Assembly (NCBI RefSeq): GCF_024721155.1
Contig: NZ_JAHVAP010000004.1
Span: 496,001 to 560,000, forward strand
Direction: 5' to 3'
DNA: 64,000 nucleotides
Origin: Mucilaginibacter phenanthrenivorans
GTDB lineage: Bacteria > Bacteroidota > Bacteroidia > Sphingobacteriales > Sphingobacteriaceae
A program made the translations under genes and the position numbers. Shown here piece by piece: positions 15,578 to 26,211 of the stretch (position 1 is the first letter of the stretch; each line of letters opens with the position of its first letter). The notes beneath the pieces were generated by a model. The model did no database searches, had not been told where the DNA came from, and saw only the letters and a program-made list of their open reading frames with translations.

Positions 15578-18500
15578 TTAATTATTTAGAGATATGTTGG
15601 CACCAATTGTAATAACCCGGGGCTGTGCATAATATCCATTATCCATCCCGGCTAATAATGGGTTCCATGAACCTATTTCCGGATCGTACCCGGTATATTT
15701 TGTTATGGTAAACACGTTGGTTACATTGGCATAAACACGTAATGATCTTAAATGGATCTTGGATAAAATACTTTGCGAAAAGCTGTAGCCTAAAGCAATG
15801 CTCTTGCACTTTAAAAAAGAACCGTCTTCAACATACCTGTCTGAAAAGATTGTATTTTGATTGCCGCTGCTCTGGCTAATCCTGGTAATATTGGTTTGGG
15901 GATTGGTAATAAATACATTATTAATATCCGATGCCGAGCCTGCAGGATTAACCAACCCGATGTGTGCGTAGTTACTTACAGCCTGGAAATATCCAAAATT
16001 TTGGTTTGGATCATCCCCATTTACCTTTACCTGGTTAACAACTTTATTACCATACTCGCCTGTCATAAAAACAGTTAGATCAAAGTTTTTGTAACTAAAA
16101 GTGTTATTTATGCCATACTGAACTTTTGGCAAAGGCGACCCCAAAGCGGTTTGATCATTTGCATCAATTTTTCCGTCATGATTATTATCCTTAAAAATAA
16201 CGTCGCCTACCCAAACCCCGCCGGAACCATTCGTAATAGGAATTGACCCGCCTCCGTTTTGCATAAGGGCCGGATATTTAGCGAAATCGGCAGCATTTTT
16301 ATAAAGGCCAAGCGTTTGATAACCATAAAACTCGCCAATAGATCCTCCTACAACAGTTTTGGTATATACGTTACTTCCTATGCTCCCGTATATTGCCGGT
16401 GTACCCGGGTTTAAGGCAAGAATTTTATTCTGATTATGAGAGAATATCAGGTTGGTTTTCCAGTTAAAGTTTTTTGATTGAATATTGGTGGTTGCTATTG
16501 AAAACTCAACGCCTTTATTACTAACAGCGCCAATGTTAACATAAGGTGCAAGGATAGCGCCCGGCGAATAACCTCCTGATGCATAAGTTCCTGAATAGTA
16601 TGGCTCGGTAAGGCTTAATAGCAGGTTATTTGTTTTGCGGGAATAAACATCGCCTGTAAATACAATCCTGTTGTTTAAAATACTGAAATCTAAACCCAGG
16701 TTAAGTTCTTTTGTCGTTTCCCATTTAATATTGGGGTTTCCCAAAGTAGCGGTTAGCTGTGAATTACCTGCCAACCCTGTTGCTACAGTGGTTAACGTAG
16801 AACCATAAGCATACTCACTTATGTTTTGGTTATTTACCAAACCATAACTTACCCTAAGTTTTAAATCGTTAATTACCTTTACATTTTTCAGAAAAGCTTC
16901 ATGGTTCAACTTCCATGCAATTGCACCCGAATAGGAAGTATTCCACCTGTTACTTGTGTCAATTTTTGAAGTACCATCCCTGCGTATAGTGGCAGTTAGT
17001 AAATACTTATCATCGTACGTAAAGTTGGCGCGGGCAAAATAGGCCTCAAGTGCGCCATCGGCTTTTGCACCCGCATTGGTCGCCGTTTTTGGGTCGCCTG
17101 TACTTATTGTAGTTACATCATTACTTGTAAAATTGGTGCGTGCGGCCAAAACCGAGCTACTTTTAACCAATTGCGCTTCGTGCCCGACCGTAGCGCTGAA
17201 ATAATATTTTTTACCAAACATGTGCTGGTATGACAGGTAATTTGTGATTGCGTTATAAAAGTTTTGTGCGCTCTGTGAACTGCCCGAGTTTACCGGTATG
17301 CTATAAGCTCCCATGGTAACGGTTGGCGTAAATTGATCTTCAGTAGCAAAATCAAAATTCCCGGATACTTCATTACGCAAACTTAGGTCCTTTGTAAATT
17401 GAATTTCGGCATAAGCGCTTCCGATTAACTGGTACCTGCTTTTCAAATCCGTCACGATTGTAGCTAAGGCAAACGGGTTAGCACCGTAAGCACCGTAAAT
17501 ATTAGGGTCATTACCGCCCCAGGTACCATCGGGGTTTTTCACCGCTACATCGGGTGTTTGGTTTAATGCCTGCAAAATTACACCGGTATTTGTTGTAGCT
17601 ACGTTTTCTGCAACATGAGAGAGCGCCAGATTTGTGCCTATTTTTAACCAGTTTGTAGTTTTGTTATCGATGTTTAGGTTAATAGAAGTTCGTTTAAAAT
17701 CAGAACCTAAAGCAATCCCCTCCTGGGTAAAGTATGTGGCCGATAAATAATATTTTGTCCTGGCATCGCCACCGCTAATTGCAAGATTATGGTTTTGCAT
17801 AGGGGCTTTTCTGAATAATGCCTTTTGCCAGTTAGTACCCAGGCCCAAATATTGCGGATTAGCAAACTGTGGCCTCAAATCATAGCCAATAATGGCCGAT
17901 TTTTCATTCATAAACGTTGCATACTGCTGCAAATTCATCACATCGTAATACTTTGGTAATGATTGACTACCCGCATATCCATCATAGGTTATTAGCGGAG
18001 GGCCCGAAGCTCCCTTTTTTGTAGTAATTATTACTACGCCATTTGAAGCCTGCGAACCGTATATGGCTGTAGCCGAGGCATCCTTTAATACATCAATTGA
18101 TGCGATATCCGACGGGTTGATAGTGGATAGCGGGTTGCTACCCTGACCCGCAATTGGCGATTGAACATTGGGTGGAATCTGTACTCCATCAATTACATAC
18201 AACGGGGGGGCATTGTTAAAACCGCCTATCCCGCGTATTTGTATATTCACATCGCCACCCGGCTGGCCCGAAACCTGCTGCACTATAACACCGGCAACTT
18301 TCCCCTGTAAAGCCTGGTCAAATGTAGTTGGCTGTGTTTTTAAGAGGTCGGTCCCCGAAACCGATGATATAGATCCGGTAAGATCAGGCCGTTTAACTTT
18401 ACCATAACCAATAACAACTTCATTTAATATGTTTACTGACAGATTTAATGTTACATTAATTGTACTGGTTTGCCCCACATATATTTGCTGGGTTTCATAG

Positions 18501-18751
18501 CTTACATAACTAAAGACCAGCACGTCGCCTGTTTTTGCATTAATGGCATAAGTACCGTCAACAGCCGATACAACTCCGGTTGTTGTGCCCTTAATTTTAA
18601 TGTTAACCCCGGGTAGCGGCTTGGAATCGTCAGCGCCTATTATCCTTCCGGTAACCCTTTGGGTTTGTGCATAGCCTGAAAGCGCCAGCAACATGGCCGA
18701 CATAAATAGCAAAACGCCGCATTTTATTCGTTTTCGTAAGTTTTTTTCCAT
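15578..18751 (-). CDS. SusC/RagA family TonB-dependent outer membrane receptor
   Basis: This 1057-residue protein has a signal peptide ending ALSGYAQ. It is followed by a carboxypeptidase-regulatory-like domain (GRIIGADDSKPLPGVNIKIK, about residues 35-110). The plug contains LNEVVIGYGKVKRPDLTGSI and the SusC signature GFNNAPPLYVIDGVQ and SNGVVIITTKKG. A beta-barrel runs to the C-terminus. It imports oligosaccharides with TonB energy. There is no N-terminal STN domain, which fits control by the neighbouring HTCS rather than by an anti-sigma factor. It is the first gene of the PUL 1 SusCD operon, with a 600-base region upstream that must hold its promoter. Confidence 0.97.
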   Translation of the reverse strand: MEKNLRKRIKCGVLLFMSAMLLALSGYAQTQRVTGRIIGADDSKPLPGVNIKIKGTTTGVVSAVDGTYAINAKTGDVLVFSYVSYETQQIYVGQTSTINVTLNLSVNILNEVVIGYGKVKRPDLTGSISSVSGTDLLKTQPTTFDQALQGKVAGVIVQQVSGQPGGDVNIQIRGIGGFNNAPPLYVIDGVQIPPNVQSPIAGQGSNPLSTINPSDIASIDVLKDASATAIYGSQASNGVVIITTKKGASGPPLITYDGYAGSQSLPKYYDVMNLQQYATFMNEKSAIIGYDLRPQFANPQYLGLGTNWQKALFRKAPMQNHNLAISGGDARTKYYLSATYFTQEGIALGSDFKRTSINLNIDNKTTNWLKIGTNLALSHVAENVATTNTGVILQALNQTPDVAVKNPDGTWGGNDPNIYGAYGANPFALATIVTDLKSRYQLIGSAYAEIQFTKDLSLRNEVSGNFDFATEDQFTPTVTMGAYSIPVNSGSSQSAQNFYNAITNYLSYQHMFGKKYYFSATVGHEAQLVKSSSVLAARTNFTSNDVTTISTGDPKTATNAGAKADGALEAYFARANFTYDDKYLLTATIRRDGTSKIDTSNRWNTSYSGAIAWKLNHEAFLKNVKVINDLKLRVSYGLVNNQNISEYAYGSTLTTVATGLAGNSQLTATLGNPNIKWETTKELNLGLDFSILNNRIVFTGDVYSRKTNNLLLSLTEPYYSGTYASGGYSPGAILAPYVNIGAVSNKGVEFSIATTNIQSKNFNWKTNLIFSHNQNKILALNPGTPAIYGSIGSNVYTKTVVGGSIGEFYGYQTLGLYKNAADFAKYPALMQNGGGSIPITNGSGGVWVGDVIFKDNNHDGKIDANDQTALGSPLPKVQYGINNTFSYKNFDLTVFMTGEYGNKVVNQVKVNGDDPNQNFGYFQAVSNYAHIGLVNPAGSASDINNVFITNPQTNITRISQSSGNQNTIFSDRYVEDGSFLKCKSIALGYSFSQSILSKIHLRSLRVYANVTNVFTITKYTGYDPEIGSWNPLLAGMDNGYYAQPRVITIGANISLNN

Positions 18752-19353
18752 TTTAAAAATGAATTTTAAGGTGTGTAAATAATTGGTTCATAAATTTTGG
18801 TTGGTTGGTGTTAATCTTTCTTCATAATTTTTCCTCACATTATTCGTCCAACGGGGTATATAGCAAAGTCGAAAGCGATCTTTTAAAATCATCTCCAAGC
18901 ATTGTTTTTATTTCTGCAATCGATTGCCGAAACAACCTGTGAAAAAACCTATACCATACGGCAAGTAAAGTTTTCAGCATAGCAAAAAAATAAATTAACC
19001 TCGTTGGGTTTTTGCGTTTATAATTGGTGAGTATGTGTATTATTTACAATTAATTTAATTGGCTGCATGGAACACATATTCTCGGGAATGAAACTATGAT
19101 TGTTTCGAAAAGCAGGATAGGCAGTATTGATAATGATTATAGACCAAATGTTAACTAACACATAACAAACTATAAATCAGTGTATTAAATTAAACCCACA
19201 CCGGATATCATGTGCGTTATTTAAGTTTTTTTCGATTTACAGCCCAAAAGAGGAACAAAAATTTTACAAAAATGCCCCTTAACAGCCGGTATTTCAGGAA
19301 ATAAAAAATTGAATTTGATGAGATAAAGATTACAGCGGCGCGTTAATTGCTGA
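18752..19353. other. Intergenic region between SusC and the HTCS gene
   Basis: About 600 AT-rich bases. It contains the leader and promoter region of the SusCD operon and the sequence after the HTCS stop. I find no full TTTG-N19-TAnnTTTG promoter. Two short words, AACAAAAATT and TTACAAAAATG, lie near 19252-19276. One possible small frame at 18840-18980 is listed separately. No tRNA, terminator with a clear T run, or repeat is seen. Confidence 0.5.
18840..18980 (-). CDS. Possible small protein, 46 aa
   Basis: An ATG at 18978-18980 opens a 46-codon frame in the long region upstream of SusC. The product is basic at the start (MLKTLLAVWYRFFHRLFR) and then amphipathic with KTMLGDDFKRSLSTLLYTPL. 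No homologue is recognised. An amphipathic helix with aromatic and arginine residues could attach to a membrane. The codon content looks plausible, but random frames of this size are common in AT-rich DNA, so the call is weak. Confidence 0.3.
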   Translation of the reverse strand: MLKTLLAVWYRFFHRLFRQSIAEIKTMLGDDFKRSLSTLLYTPLDE

Positions 19354-22300
19354 TCATGCCGGAGATTTCTTTTTGCGGGTTGCGTTAATATATTCTGAGG
19401 GAAGCATATTATATTCTTCCTTAAACAACTTTGTAAAATATTTAGGCGTGTTAAAACCAACTTCATAGGAGATCTGGCTTATACTCATCTGGCTATCGGC
19501 CAGTAATTGGATTGCCTTTTTTAACCGGATTGACCTGATAAATTCGAGCGGGGATTGTCCCGTTAACATTAATACTTTTTTGTAAAGCGATACCCGGCTC
19601 ATATTCATTTGCCGGCTCAGTTCTTCTACAGAAAGATTATAGTTTAAAATATTCTGTTCTATATACTCAACCATATTTCTTAAAAACCGCTCATCTTCAG
19701 ATTGCAATGGCACCTCCTGTAACTGCACACTCATCTGCTTTTTGTAGGTTCGTTTAAACGTATCCTGTAAGGTGAGCAAGTTTTTTATTTTTGAAAGTAA
19801 GATCTCAAAATTGAATGGTTTGGTCATGTAATCGTTAGCACCTATTTCTAATCCCTTTAACTGTTCCTCTTCCCCGGTTAACGCAGTTAATAAAATGACA
19901 GGGATATGCGAGGTCCGTTTATCGGCCTTGATTTTTTTGCAAAGTTCAATCCCGTCCATTTCGGGCATACTTATATCACTAACCATAATATCAGGGTGTT
20001 GCGATAGGGCCTTTTGCCAGCCATCCTTACCATTCGCCGCCTCTATAATAAAGAATGTGTTCTTCAGGTTGTCCTTTAAGTAAAACCTAAAGTCGTCGTT
20101 ATCTTCCACCAGCAATACCACAGGTTTTTTATCCACCATCTGGTATTTAGGTTCATTCTTATTTTCCCGGGTTGGTAAAGGATCCTGCTCCTCATCATTA
20201 TTTGTATTGATGGCTGTTGGGGTTAAACTGAAGTTATCCTGTAATAACAATGGCAATTGAATTATAAAACAGCTACCATGATCCGGTTCGCTTTCCACAC
20301 TTATTTTGCCCCCGTGCATCTTTACAAATTCAGATGTAATTGATAAACCAATACCGCTGCCCTGGTTAAGCAGCGACCCCGGAACATCATGCTGAAAAAA
20401 CCTTTCGAATATTTTATCGTGTTTTTCCTGAGGGATGCCAATACCCGTATCAATTACTTTAATCTCAAGTAGCTGACATTCCTCCGTTGATTCATCCTGT
20501 ATTACATTAAGCAACACGCTTATATGACCACCTTTAGGCGTAAATTTGAAAGCATTTGAAAGCAGGTTGAATAAAATTCGCTCTATTTTGTCATGATCGA
20601 AACTTGCCATTAAGGTTTCTACATCCGTATCAAACACAAAACCTATGCTTTTTTCATCTGCAATGTCAGTAAACCCTAAAGTGATGTCTTTAATAAATTT
20701 AACTATATCGCCGGGCCTGGTTTGCAGCTTCAATTCCTGCACCTCCATTTTACGGAAATCAAGCAGCTGGTTTACCAGGTTTAACAATCGCCTGGCATTT
20801 TTTCTTACCATCCCCAATTGCTCCTTTTGATCGGCATCATCGGTACAATTAAGCATTTTATCAACAGGCGCCATAATCAGGGATAAAGGCGTCCTGAACT
20901 CGTGGCTTACATTAGTTAAAAACTTAATCTTCATCTGGTCAAGCTCATGCATCCGCTTAACTTCCTGCCGCTCCTGTTCTATAATAAGTTTTGCTTCCTG
21001 TTTCTCCTGTTCAGCAACGAATTGCTGTCTTATCTTTTTTATTCCGCGCCGACGGATCAGAAGAAGTATCCCAATAATCAGTACTACATAACTAATATAC
21101 GCTAACGGCGATTTCCAAAATGGGGGTAGTATTTTAACTTTCAAAGTGATGTAATCGGGATCCCATACACCGTCAGAATTTGCTGCCCTAACTTTAAATA
21201 CATAATCACCACCGTCGAGGTTGGTATAGGTTGCTTTCCGGCTCGCATTGCCGGCTGTAAGCCATCCTTTGTCAAACCCCTCCATCATATACTGATACTT
21301 CACCTTATTAGGATTGAAGAAATTTAGTGCTGCAAACCCAATAGTAAAGACATTTTCGTTGTGATTAAGCGTTATTGAACGGGTTGACGAAATAGCTTCT
21401 GACAATATAACATGCCCGTTGATGGCCTCGGTGGCTGTAACACTTTTATCAAATAGCTGAAAATCAGTAAATATTAGTTTGAGTTTATTACTATTGGGCT
21501 GGATGCTCAGGGGGTCAAAAATATTGAAGCCGTGCCCGCCGCCAAAAATCAGTTCGCCTTTTTGGGTTTTCAAAGCCGCATTTACATTAAATTCCCTGCC
21601 TTGCAAGCCATCAGTTTCGTCAAAGTTTTTAAACTGAAAATTATAACCCTTGCCCGTTGCGGTTAATTCAATTCGACTCAATCCATCAGAGGTACTTAAC
21701 CACATCATCCCTTTATTATCCTCCAGTATGTTCAATATCAAATTATCAGGAAGCCCATTTCCCTTTACAAAACGGGTAAACTTGCCTGTTTTAGGATTAA
21801 AGATACTTAGCCCTTCGCGGGCGCCAATCCATATCAGGCCCCGGCTATCCTGTGTAATACTGTTTTCGTTATTGCCTATCAGGCTGTTACTATCATTGAT
21901 ATCACGATTATAATGAACAGCCTGGTTGGTCTTCTTCATTATCACATCAATACCATAATAGCCTCCTACCCAAATGTTACCATCCTTATCCTCGAAAATT
22001 GCAGATATATAGGGGCATCTTATTTCTGTTGGCTTAAAGGGATGGTAGAATATTTTTTTTGACCGGTCAAAAATCTCCAAACCACCGGCGAAGGTACCGA
22101 TCCATAAGCGGTGTGCTGAATCCTCTATTATACTCCACACCCTGTCATCCGCGATACTGGTTGCTACCTTGTCGTCATGCCTGTAATGGGTAAAAGTTTT
22201 TCCGTCAAAACAATCCAGCCCCCCAAAATAAGTTCCTATCCATAGTTTCTGCTCATGATCAATACATAAGCTAACAATTATATCGTTGCCCAAACTGTTA

Positions 22301-23541
22301 CTGTCTTGCGAATTGTACTTATACTGTGTGTATTTCCCGGTTTTCCGGTTAAAGTAAATCAACCCGCCACCATTTGTTCCTATCCATAAATTACCTTGCT
22401 TATCTTCAACAAATTTATCAACGTCCTCAAAGCTCAGGCTGTTTGGATCAGAAGCGTAATGCCTGTAGAGCGGGAATTTAATAATACTCTTGTGATAATA
22501 ACTGATCCCTTCCTTAAAAGTCCCGGCCCACATAATACCTGAATTATCCTTATAGAGCACTACAGTATTTTGCCTTAATGATTTGGCATCATCCGGCCTG
22601 TTTAGTAAATAAGTAATCTTAAAATTCTTTTTATCGAGCAGGTTTATTCCCCCGTGGTCTGTTGCTATCCATATCAAGCCGTCATCAGCCTGAACAATGT
22701 TATTAACGATACTGGAATTTAACCCGGCTGTACCTGATCTTTTATCAATATATCTGAACACGTTAGTTGCCGGGCTAAAATAATAAACCCCTGCGTTTAC
22801 ATTTGATGTGTAAAACCACAAATCATTGTCGCGATCTGCTGTAATAGAATAAGATCGTGTTTTACCATTGCTGGCTTTACTTAAAATATCTGAGCGGTAA
22901 GTAATTTTATTAAGCTTCCCATCCAGCTTTTCAATCATGCCGTCACCATAAACAAACCACATATTCCCCCTTGTGTCGCCGGCAATATCGGCCACATTAT
23001 TGCTATATAATAGCCGGAATGAGTCTGCGTTGTTTGAATAATGATACGTTTGCTTGTTTGCTGCGCTATAACGATAAACGCCTGAATTTGCCAAAACAAA
23101 CCAAAAGTCCCCGTGGCTATCCCTTGTTATTTTAACAATATTTGCATTAGCAGGAAGTTTTAGTGCTTTTAGCCAGGGTGATATGCCGATGCTAAACTGC
23201 TCTGTTTTAGGGCTGTAGATACAAAACCCACCCCTGGTTGCTAACCATAGGTTTTGATCCGGTCCCTCATAAATGCTTTGTATAAAATCATCAACGAGTG
23301 AGTTTTTATTACCGGCATCGTGTTTGAATACTTTAAAGGAATAACCGTCGTAACGGCTAAGACCCGACATGGTGCCGAACCACATAAAGCCTTTTGAATC
23401 ATTATAGATGCAGTTTACCTGGTTGTGCGACAAGCCATTGCTTATATCCAGTTGCGAAAACTGGTACTGACTGGCTTGCGCAAAAGCCCGGGCACACGCA
23501 AAAAGCATGGCTACTATAAGGATATAAAATTTTATGCGCAT
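19354..23541 (-). CDS. Hybrid two-component system regulator (HTCS) of PUL 1
   Basis: This protein of about 1395 residues joins sensor, kinase and regulator. A signal peptide is followed by about 14 two-component-regulator propeller repeats (ISNGLSHNQVNCIYNDSKGF; GLIWIATDHGG). A Y_Y_Y domain then leads to a membrane helix (LAYISYVVLIIGILLLI, near residue 815). The histidine kinase has NVSHEFRTPLSL with His near 880, NLLSNAFKFTPKGG and DTGIGI/GSGIGLS ATP boxes. The receiver has VSDISMPEMDG, with Asp near 1190. An AraC helix-turn-helix follows at about 1290-1390. In Bacteroidota such proteins bind an oligosaccharide in the periplasm and activate the adjacent SusCD operon. ATG 23541 begins a clean signal peptide; 23583 adds 14 residues. 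Every catalytic motif is present. Confidence 0.97.
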   Translation of the reverse strand: MRIKFYILIVAMLFACARAFAQASQYQFSQLDISNGLSHNQVNCIYNDSKGFMWFGTMSGLSRYDGYSFKVFKHDAGNKNSLVDDFIQSIYEGPDQNLWLATRGGFCIYSPKTEQFSIGISPWLKALKLPANANIVKITRDSHGDFWFVLANSGVYRYSAANKQTYHYSNNADSFRLLYSNNVADIAGDTRGNMWFVYGDGMIEKLDGKLNKITYRSDILSKASNGKTRSYSITADRDNDLWFYTSNVNAGVYYFSPATNVFRYIDKRSGTAGLNSSIVNNIVQADDGLIWIATDHGGINLLDKKNFKITYLLNRPDDAKSLRQNTVVLYKDNSGIMWAGTFKEGISYYHKSIIKFPLYRHYASDPNSLSFEDVDKFVEDKQGNLWIGTNGGGLIYFNRKTGKYTQYKYNSQDSNSLGNDIIVSLCIDHEQKLWIGTYFGGLDCFDGKTFTHYRHDDKVATSIADDRVWSIIEDSAHRLWIGTFAGGLEIFDRSKKIFYHPFKPTEIRCPYISAIFEDKDGNIWVGGYYGIDVIMKKTNQAVHYNRDINDSNSLIGNNENSITQDSRGLIWIGAREGLSIFNPKTGKFTRFVKGNGLPDNLILNILEDNKGMMWLSTSDGLSRIELTATGKGYNFQFKNFDETDGLQGREFNVNAALKTQKGELIFGGGHGFNIFDPLSIQPNSNKLKLIFTDFQLFDKSVTATEAINGHVILSEAISSTRSITLNHNENVFTIGFAALNFFNPNKVKYQYMMEGFDKGWLTAGNASRKATYTNLDGGDYVFKVRAANSDGVWDPDYITLKVKILPPFWKSPLAYISYVVLIIGILLLIRRRGIKKIRQQFVAEQEKQEAKLIIEQERQEVKRMHELDQMKIKFLTNVSHEFRTPLSLIMAPVDKMLNCTDDADQKEQLGMVRKNARRLLNLVNQLLDFRKMEVQELKLQTRPGDIVKFIKDITLGFTDIADEKSIGFVFDTDVETLMASFDHDKIERILFNLLSNAFKFTPKGGHISVLLNVIQDESTEECQLLEIKVIDTGIGIPQEKHDKIFERFFQHDVPGSLLNQGSGIGLSITSEFVKMHGGKISVESEPDHGSCFIIQLPLLLQDNFSLTPTAINTNNDEEQDPLPTRENKNEPKYQMVDKKPVVLLVEDNDDFRFYLKDNLKNTFFIIEAANGKDGWQKALSQHPDIMVSDISMPEMDGIELCKKIKADKRTSHIPVILLTALTGEEEQLKGLEIGANDYMTKPFNFEILLSKIKNLLTLQDTFKRTYKKQMSVQLQEVPLQSEDERFLRNMVEYIEQNILNYNLSVEELSRQMNMSRVSLYKKVLMLTGQSPLEFIRSIRLKKAIQLLADSQMSISQISYEVGFNTPKYFTKLFKEEYNMLPSEYINATRKKKSPA

Positions 23542-23631
23542 CGGTATAATTGAAAAGGGTCGACAATCAATGGTTTGAACCATATGAAAGGCCGTACACT
23601 AAGGTAATATAATGTTGTGTTATTATTCGCA

Positions 23632-23668
23632 TAAAAAAATGCGTTCCGGATCTCATCCCGAAACGCAA
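23632..23668 (-). terminator. Terminator of the GH31 gene
   Basis: On the minus strand TGCGTTTCGGGAT and ATCCGGAACGCA pair in an imperfect GC-rich stem followed by TTTTTTT. It lies about 135 bases after the GH31 stop and just before the HTCS start, so GH31 and HTCS are separate transcripts. Confidence 0.8.
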
Positions 23669-23802
23669 TTTATGACATTTATAAATTAATGCCACTATCA
23701 ACTAAATCCCGGATTTAATATTATAAACCCGTTCTTATCGGTTATTAATCAGGTAAGCTTTTGCACTGGCCTGATTCAAATCATTATATTTTAACACCAT
23801 GA

Positions 23803-26211
23803 CTATAACTGCACCGTTACGGCCTTGCCATCATATTCAACTGTTTTATCTGCATTAACGGTTATCCCCACATTTGAGCCGTGTTCGCCGTTAACCAGCA
23901 CAACATTAAATGTGCGGTGTTGCTGTATGTTCGGGTAATCGCCTTTAATAGCCGATATGGCAACCTGATGTAGTTTATCATTCCAGCTAAAGGTAAACGT
24001 GGCATATTGCCCCTTTTCGTAATTATAATTATCGTTTTCGTCCTCGTAAAACTTAAACTCCCCATTTGCACCGGGGTAGATCCTTAACTCAATGGGTTGG
24101 CTGGTTTTTTCCGTTGCATATTCAACCACCGGTCCCATGGGGATAATTGAACCCGCTTTTACATAAAGCGGCATTATATCTATGGGGGCCGAAGCTGTTA
24201 TTGTTTTTCCGCCGGTAAGGGCTTGTCCTGTCCAGAAATCATACCATGTAGCTTTTGGCAGGTATAATGTCCTGGCCTTTTCCTTACCGTCGGCCCCCGC
24301 TGCAGTATATAACTGCTCTGTTACGGGGTTAACCAGGAATGCCGGCCCAAACATATATTGATCAGGGATATTATAAACGTTGGCATCGTCCCTGAAATCA
24401 AATGCAAGGGAACGCATTATGGTATAATTATCGGTTGAAACGCGGCCCGCCAGCGAGTATATATAGGGAAGCAGGCGGTAACGCAGCTTATCAAAATTTA
24501 ACAATATAGCTTTAGTTTTGTCATCCCAGTTATTGGAGAATATTGCCCGCTCACCCTTGCCGTGGATCCGGAATATCGGCGAAAACGCTCCAAACTGGAA
24601 CCAGCGTGTAAACAGTTCCCTGAATTCTGGTTTCGACCAATCCGGCGCTACCCAGTTATAGTGGTAACCGCCTATATCCGATGTCCAGTATGGAATACCC
24701 GATACACAGGCGTTTATCCCCTGCGGCACCTGGCTTTTGAATGCTGAGAACGTACAGGAGATATCTGAAGACCATAGCGTGGCTGCATTGCGCTGTTCGC
24801 CAGCAAAGGATTGCCGGATTAAAAAGAACGCGCGCTTACCCGGGATATCCCTGCGCCATCCCTGGTAAATCCCCTTTGAGTGCTCCAATGAGTAGGTGTT
24901 AAAATAATCTATTCCCCTGCCAATTGAAAAATTACTTTTCCGGCGTTCGTCCAAAAGGGCGCCATTATCAGGCTCACATTGGTCAACCCACCATGCATCC
25001 CAGCCATATCGTTTTATCAAACTGTCGCGCGCCTGGTCCCAATACAATTCGCGTGCCTTGGGGCTATGGGCATCATAATAACTATCGAAGGTATGGGTTA
25101 CGATGTTATCCCAGGTAATGTCTGTTAATCCACCTGTCTTTTGCAGCGCATCAAAATCCTTTGTTTTTTTTCCAAATACCGGCCAAATGGAGATCATGCC
25201 ATGAATATTGGCCTTGTGCAGTTCGGCCACCATTTTTTTAGGATCGGGATAGCGGGCGGGATTCATCACATGCACGCCAATTGGAAATGGATCCCAATAA
25301 TACCAGTCCTGCACAATAACATCAACCGGGATATGATTTTTGCGGTAATTGTCCTTAACTGATAAAACTTCATCCTGGCTCATATACCTGTCTTGCGACT
25401 GGAATAAGCCAAAGGCCCATTTGGCAAACATGGGCGCCGTACCTGTAGCCGTGCGATACAAGTTAATGATCTGGTCAAAATCAGGACCGTAAAAGAAATA
25501 GTAATCAACCTGCCTGCCGCTTTCAGAAACGTATTTAAATTTCGTATTGTTGGCTTCAGCACCGTAAAAATTGGATGCCGAATAATTGTCCCACATCAGG
25601 CCGTAGCCTTTGGTGGATAATAGCACGGGTATGGCCCCCGTCATGTACTTAATAGCCATGTCCTGGTTGCGCCCCTTGTAGTTAATGGAAAGCGTATCCG
25701 TAGGGTGGCACCCAAGGCCAAAAAGTGCTTCATTTTGCGGTGAATTGAACTGGGTACTTACATTATAGGTATCAATCCCAGCAATAGTTGCCGGGGTAAT
25801 GGTTTTGTTTTCGCCGCTGCTTTCAGAAGTAATTTCGTTCCCATCCAGGTCGTTATAAATAATAGCGTTGGTGGCTTTATTTATGATGACTTTTAGCCTT
25901 GAGGTGGTAATTATATACTCCTTCTTATTTTCTGTGAGATTAAAAGCCGGGTAACTCCATTTGTTATTAACCACCAGTGAGGCTTTGTTAGACAGGCTGT
26001 CAAATATGGTATACCTTACCTCTATTATGTCGTCCTTACAAACGGTAACCTGCATCAAACCTTTATCTAAGGTAAAAACTACGCTGCCCGGTTCCTTTTT
26101 GTAAGATAGAATAGACGCCCTGGCTTTTGATACATTCATTACAATCAGCAAAGGCACCAGGATTATAATTTTTGAAAAAGCAGCTTTTAGTATTGATTTT
26201 GTATTTAGCAT
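23803..26211 (-). CDS. GH31 family glycoside hydrolase, probable alpha-xylosidase
   Basis: This 802-residue exported protein has the GH31 layout: an N-terminal beta-sandwich, a (beta/alpha)8 barrel from about residue 240, and C-terminal beta domains. The nucleophile is Asp at about 408 in WWVDQCEPDNG, and the acid region is SFAGEQRNAATLWSSDI near 470-485. The RIHGKGERAIF and GIPYWTSDIGGY segments are conserved. GH31 includes alpha-xylosidases that strip xylose from xyloglucan oligosaccharides and alpha-glucosidases. QCEPDN and the placement with GH3 and the SGBP make alpha-xylosidase the better reading. It has its own promoter region (500 bases upstream) and terminator, next to the HTCS. Confidence 0.85.
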   Translation of the reverse strand: MLNTKSILKAAFSKIIILVPLLIVMNVSKARASILSYKKEPGSVVFTLDKGLMQVTVCKDDIIEVRYTIFDSLSNKASLVVNNKWSYPAFNLTENKKEYIITTSRLKVIINKATNAIIYNDLDGNEITSESSGENKTITPATIAGIDTYNVSTQFNSPQNEALFGLGCHPTDTLSINYKGRNQDMAIKYMTGAIPVLLSTKGYGLMWDNYSASNFYGAEANNTKFKYVSESGRQVDYYFFYGPDFDQIINLYRTATGTAPMFAKWAFGLFQSQDRYMSQDEVLSVKDNYRKNHIPVDVIVQDWYYWDPFPIGVHVMNPARYPDPKKMVAELHKANIHGMISIWPVFGKKTKDFDALQKTGGLTDITWDNIVTHTFDSYYDAHSPKARELYWDQARDSLIKRYGWDAWWVDQCEPDNGALLDERRKSNFSIGRGIDYFNTYSLEHSKGIYQGWRRDIPGKRAFFLIRQSFAGEQRNAATLWSSDISCTFSAFKSQVPQGINACVSGIPYWTSDIGGYHYNWVAPDWSKPEFRELFTRWFQFGAFSPIFRIHGKGERAIFSNNWDDKTKAILLNFDKLRYRLLPYIYSLAGRVSTDNYTIMRSLAFDFRDDANVYNIPDQYMFGPAFLVNPVTEQLYTAAGADGKEKARTLYLPKATWYDFWTGQALTGGKTITASAPIDIMPLYVKAGSIIPMGPVVEYATEKTSQPIELRIYPGANGEFKFYEDENDNYNYEKGQYATFTFSWNDKLHQVAISAIKGDYPNIQQHRTFNVVLVNGEHGSNVGITVNADKTVEYDGKAVTVQL

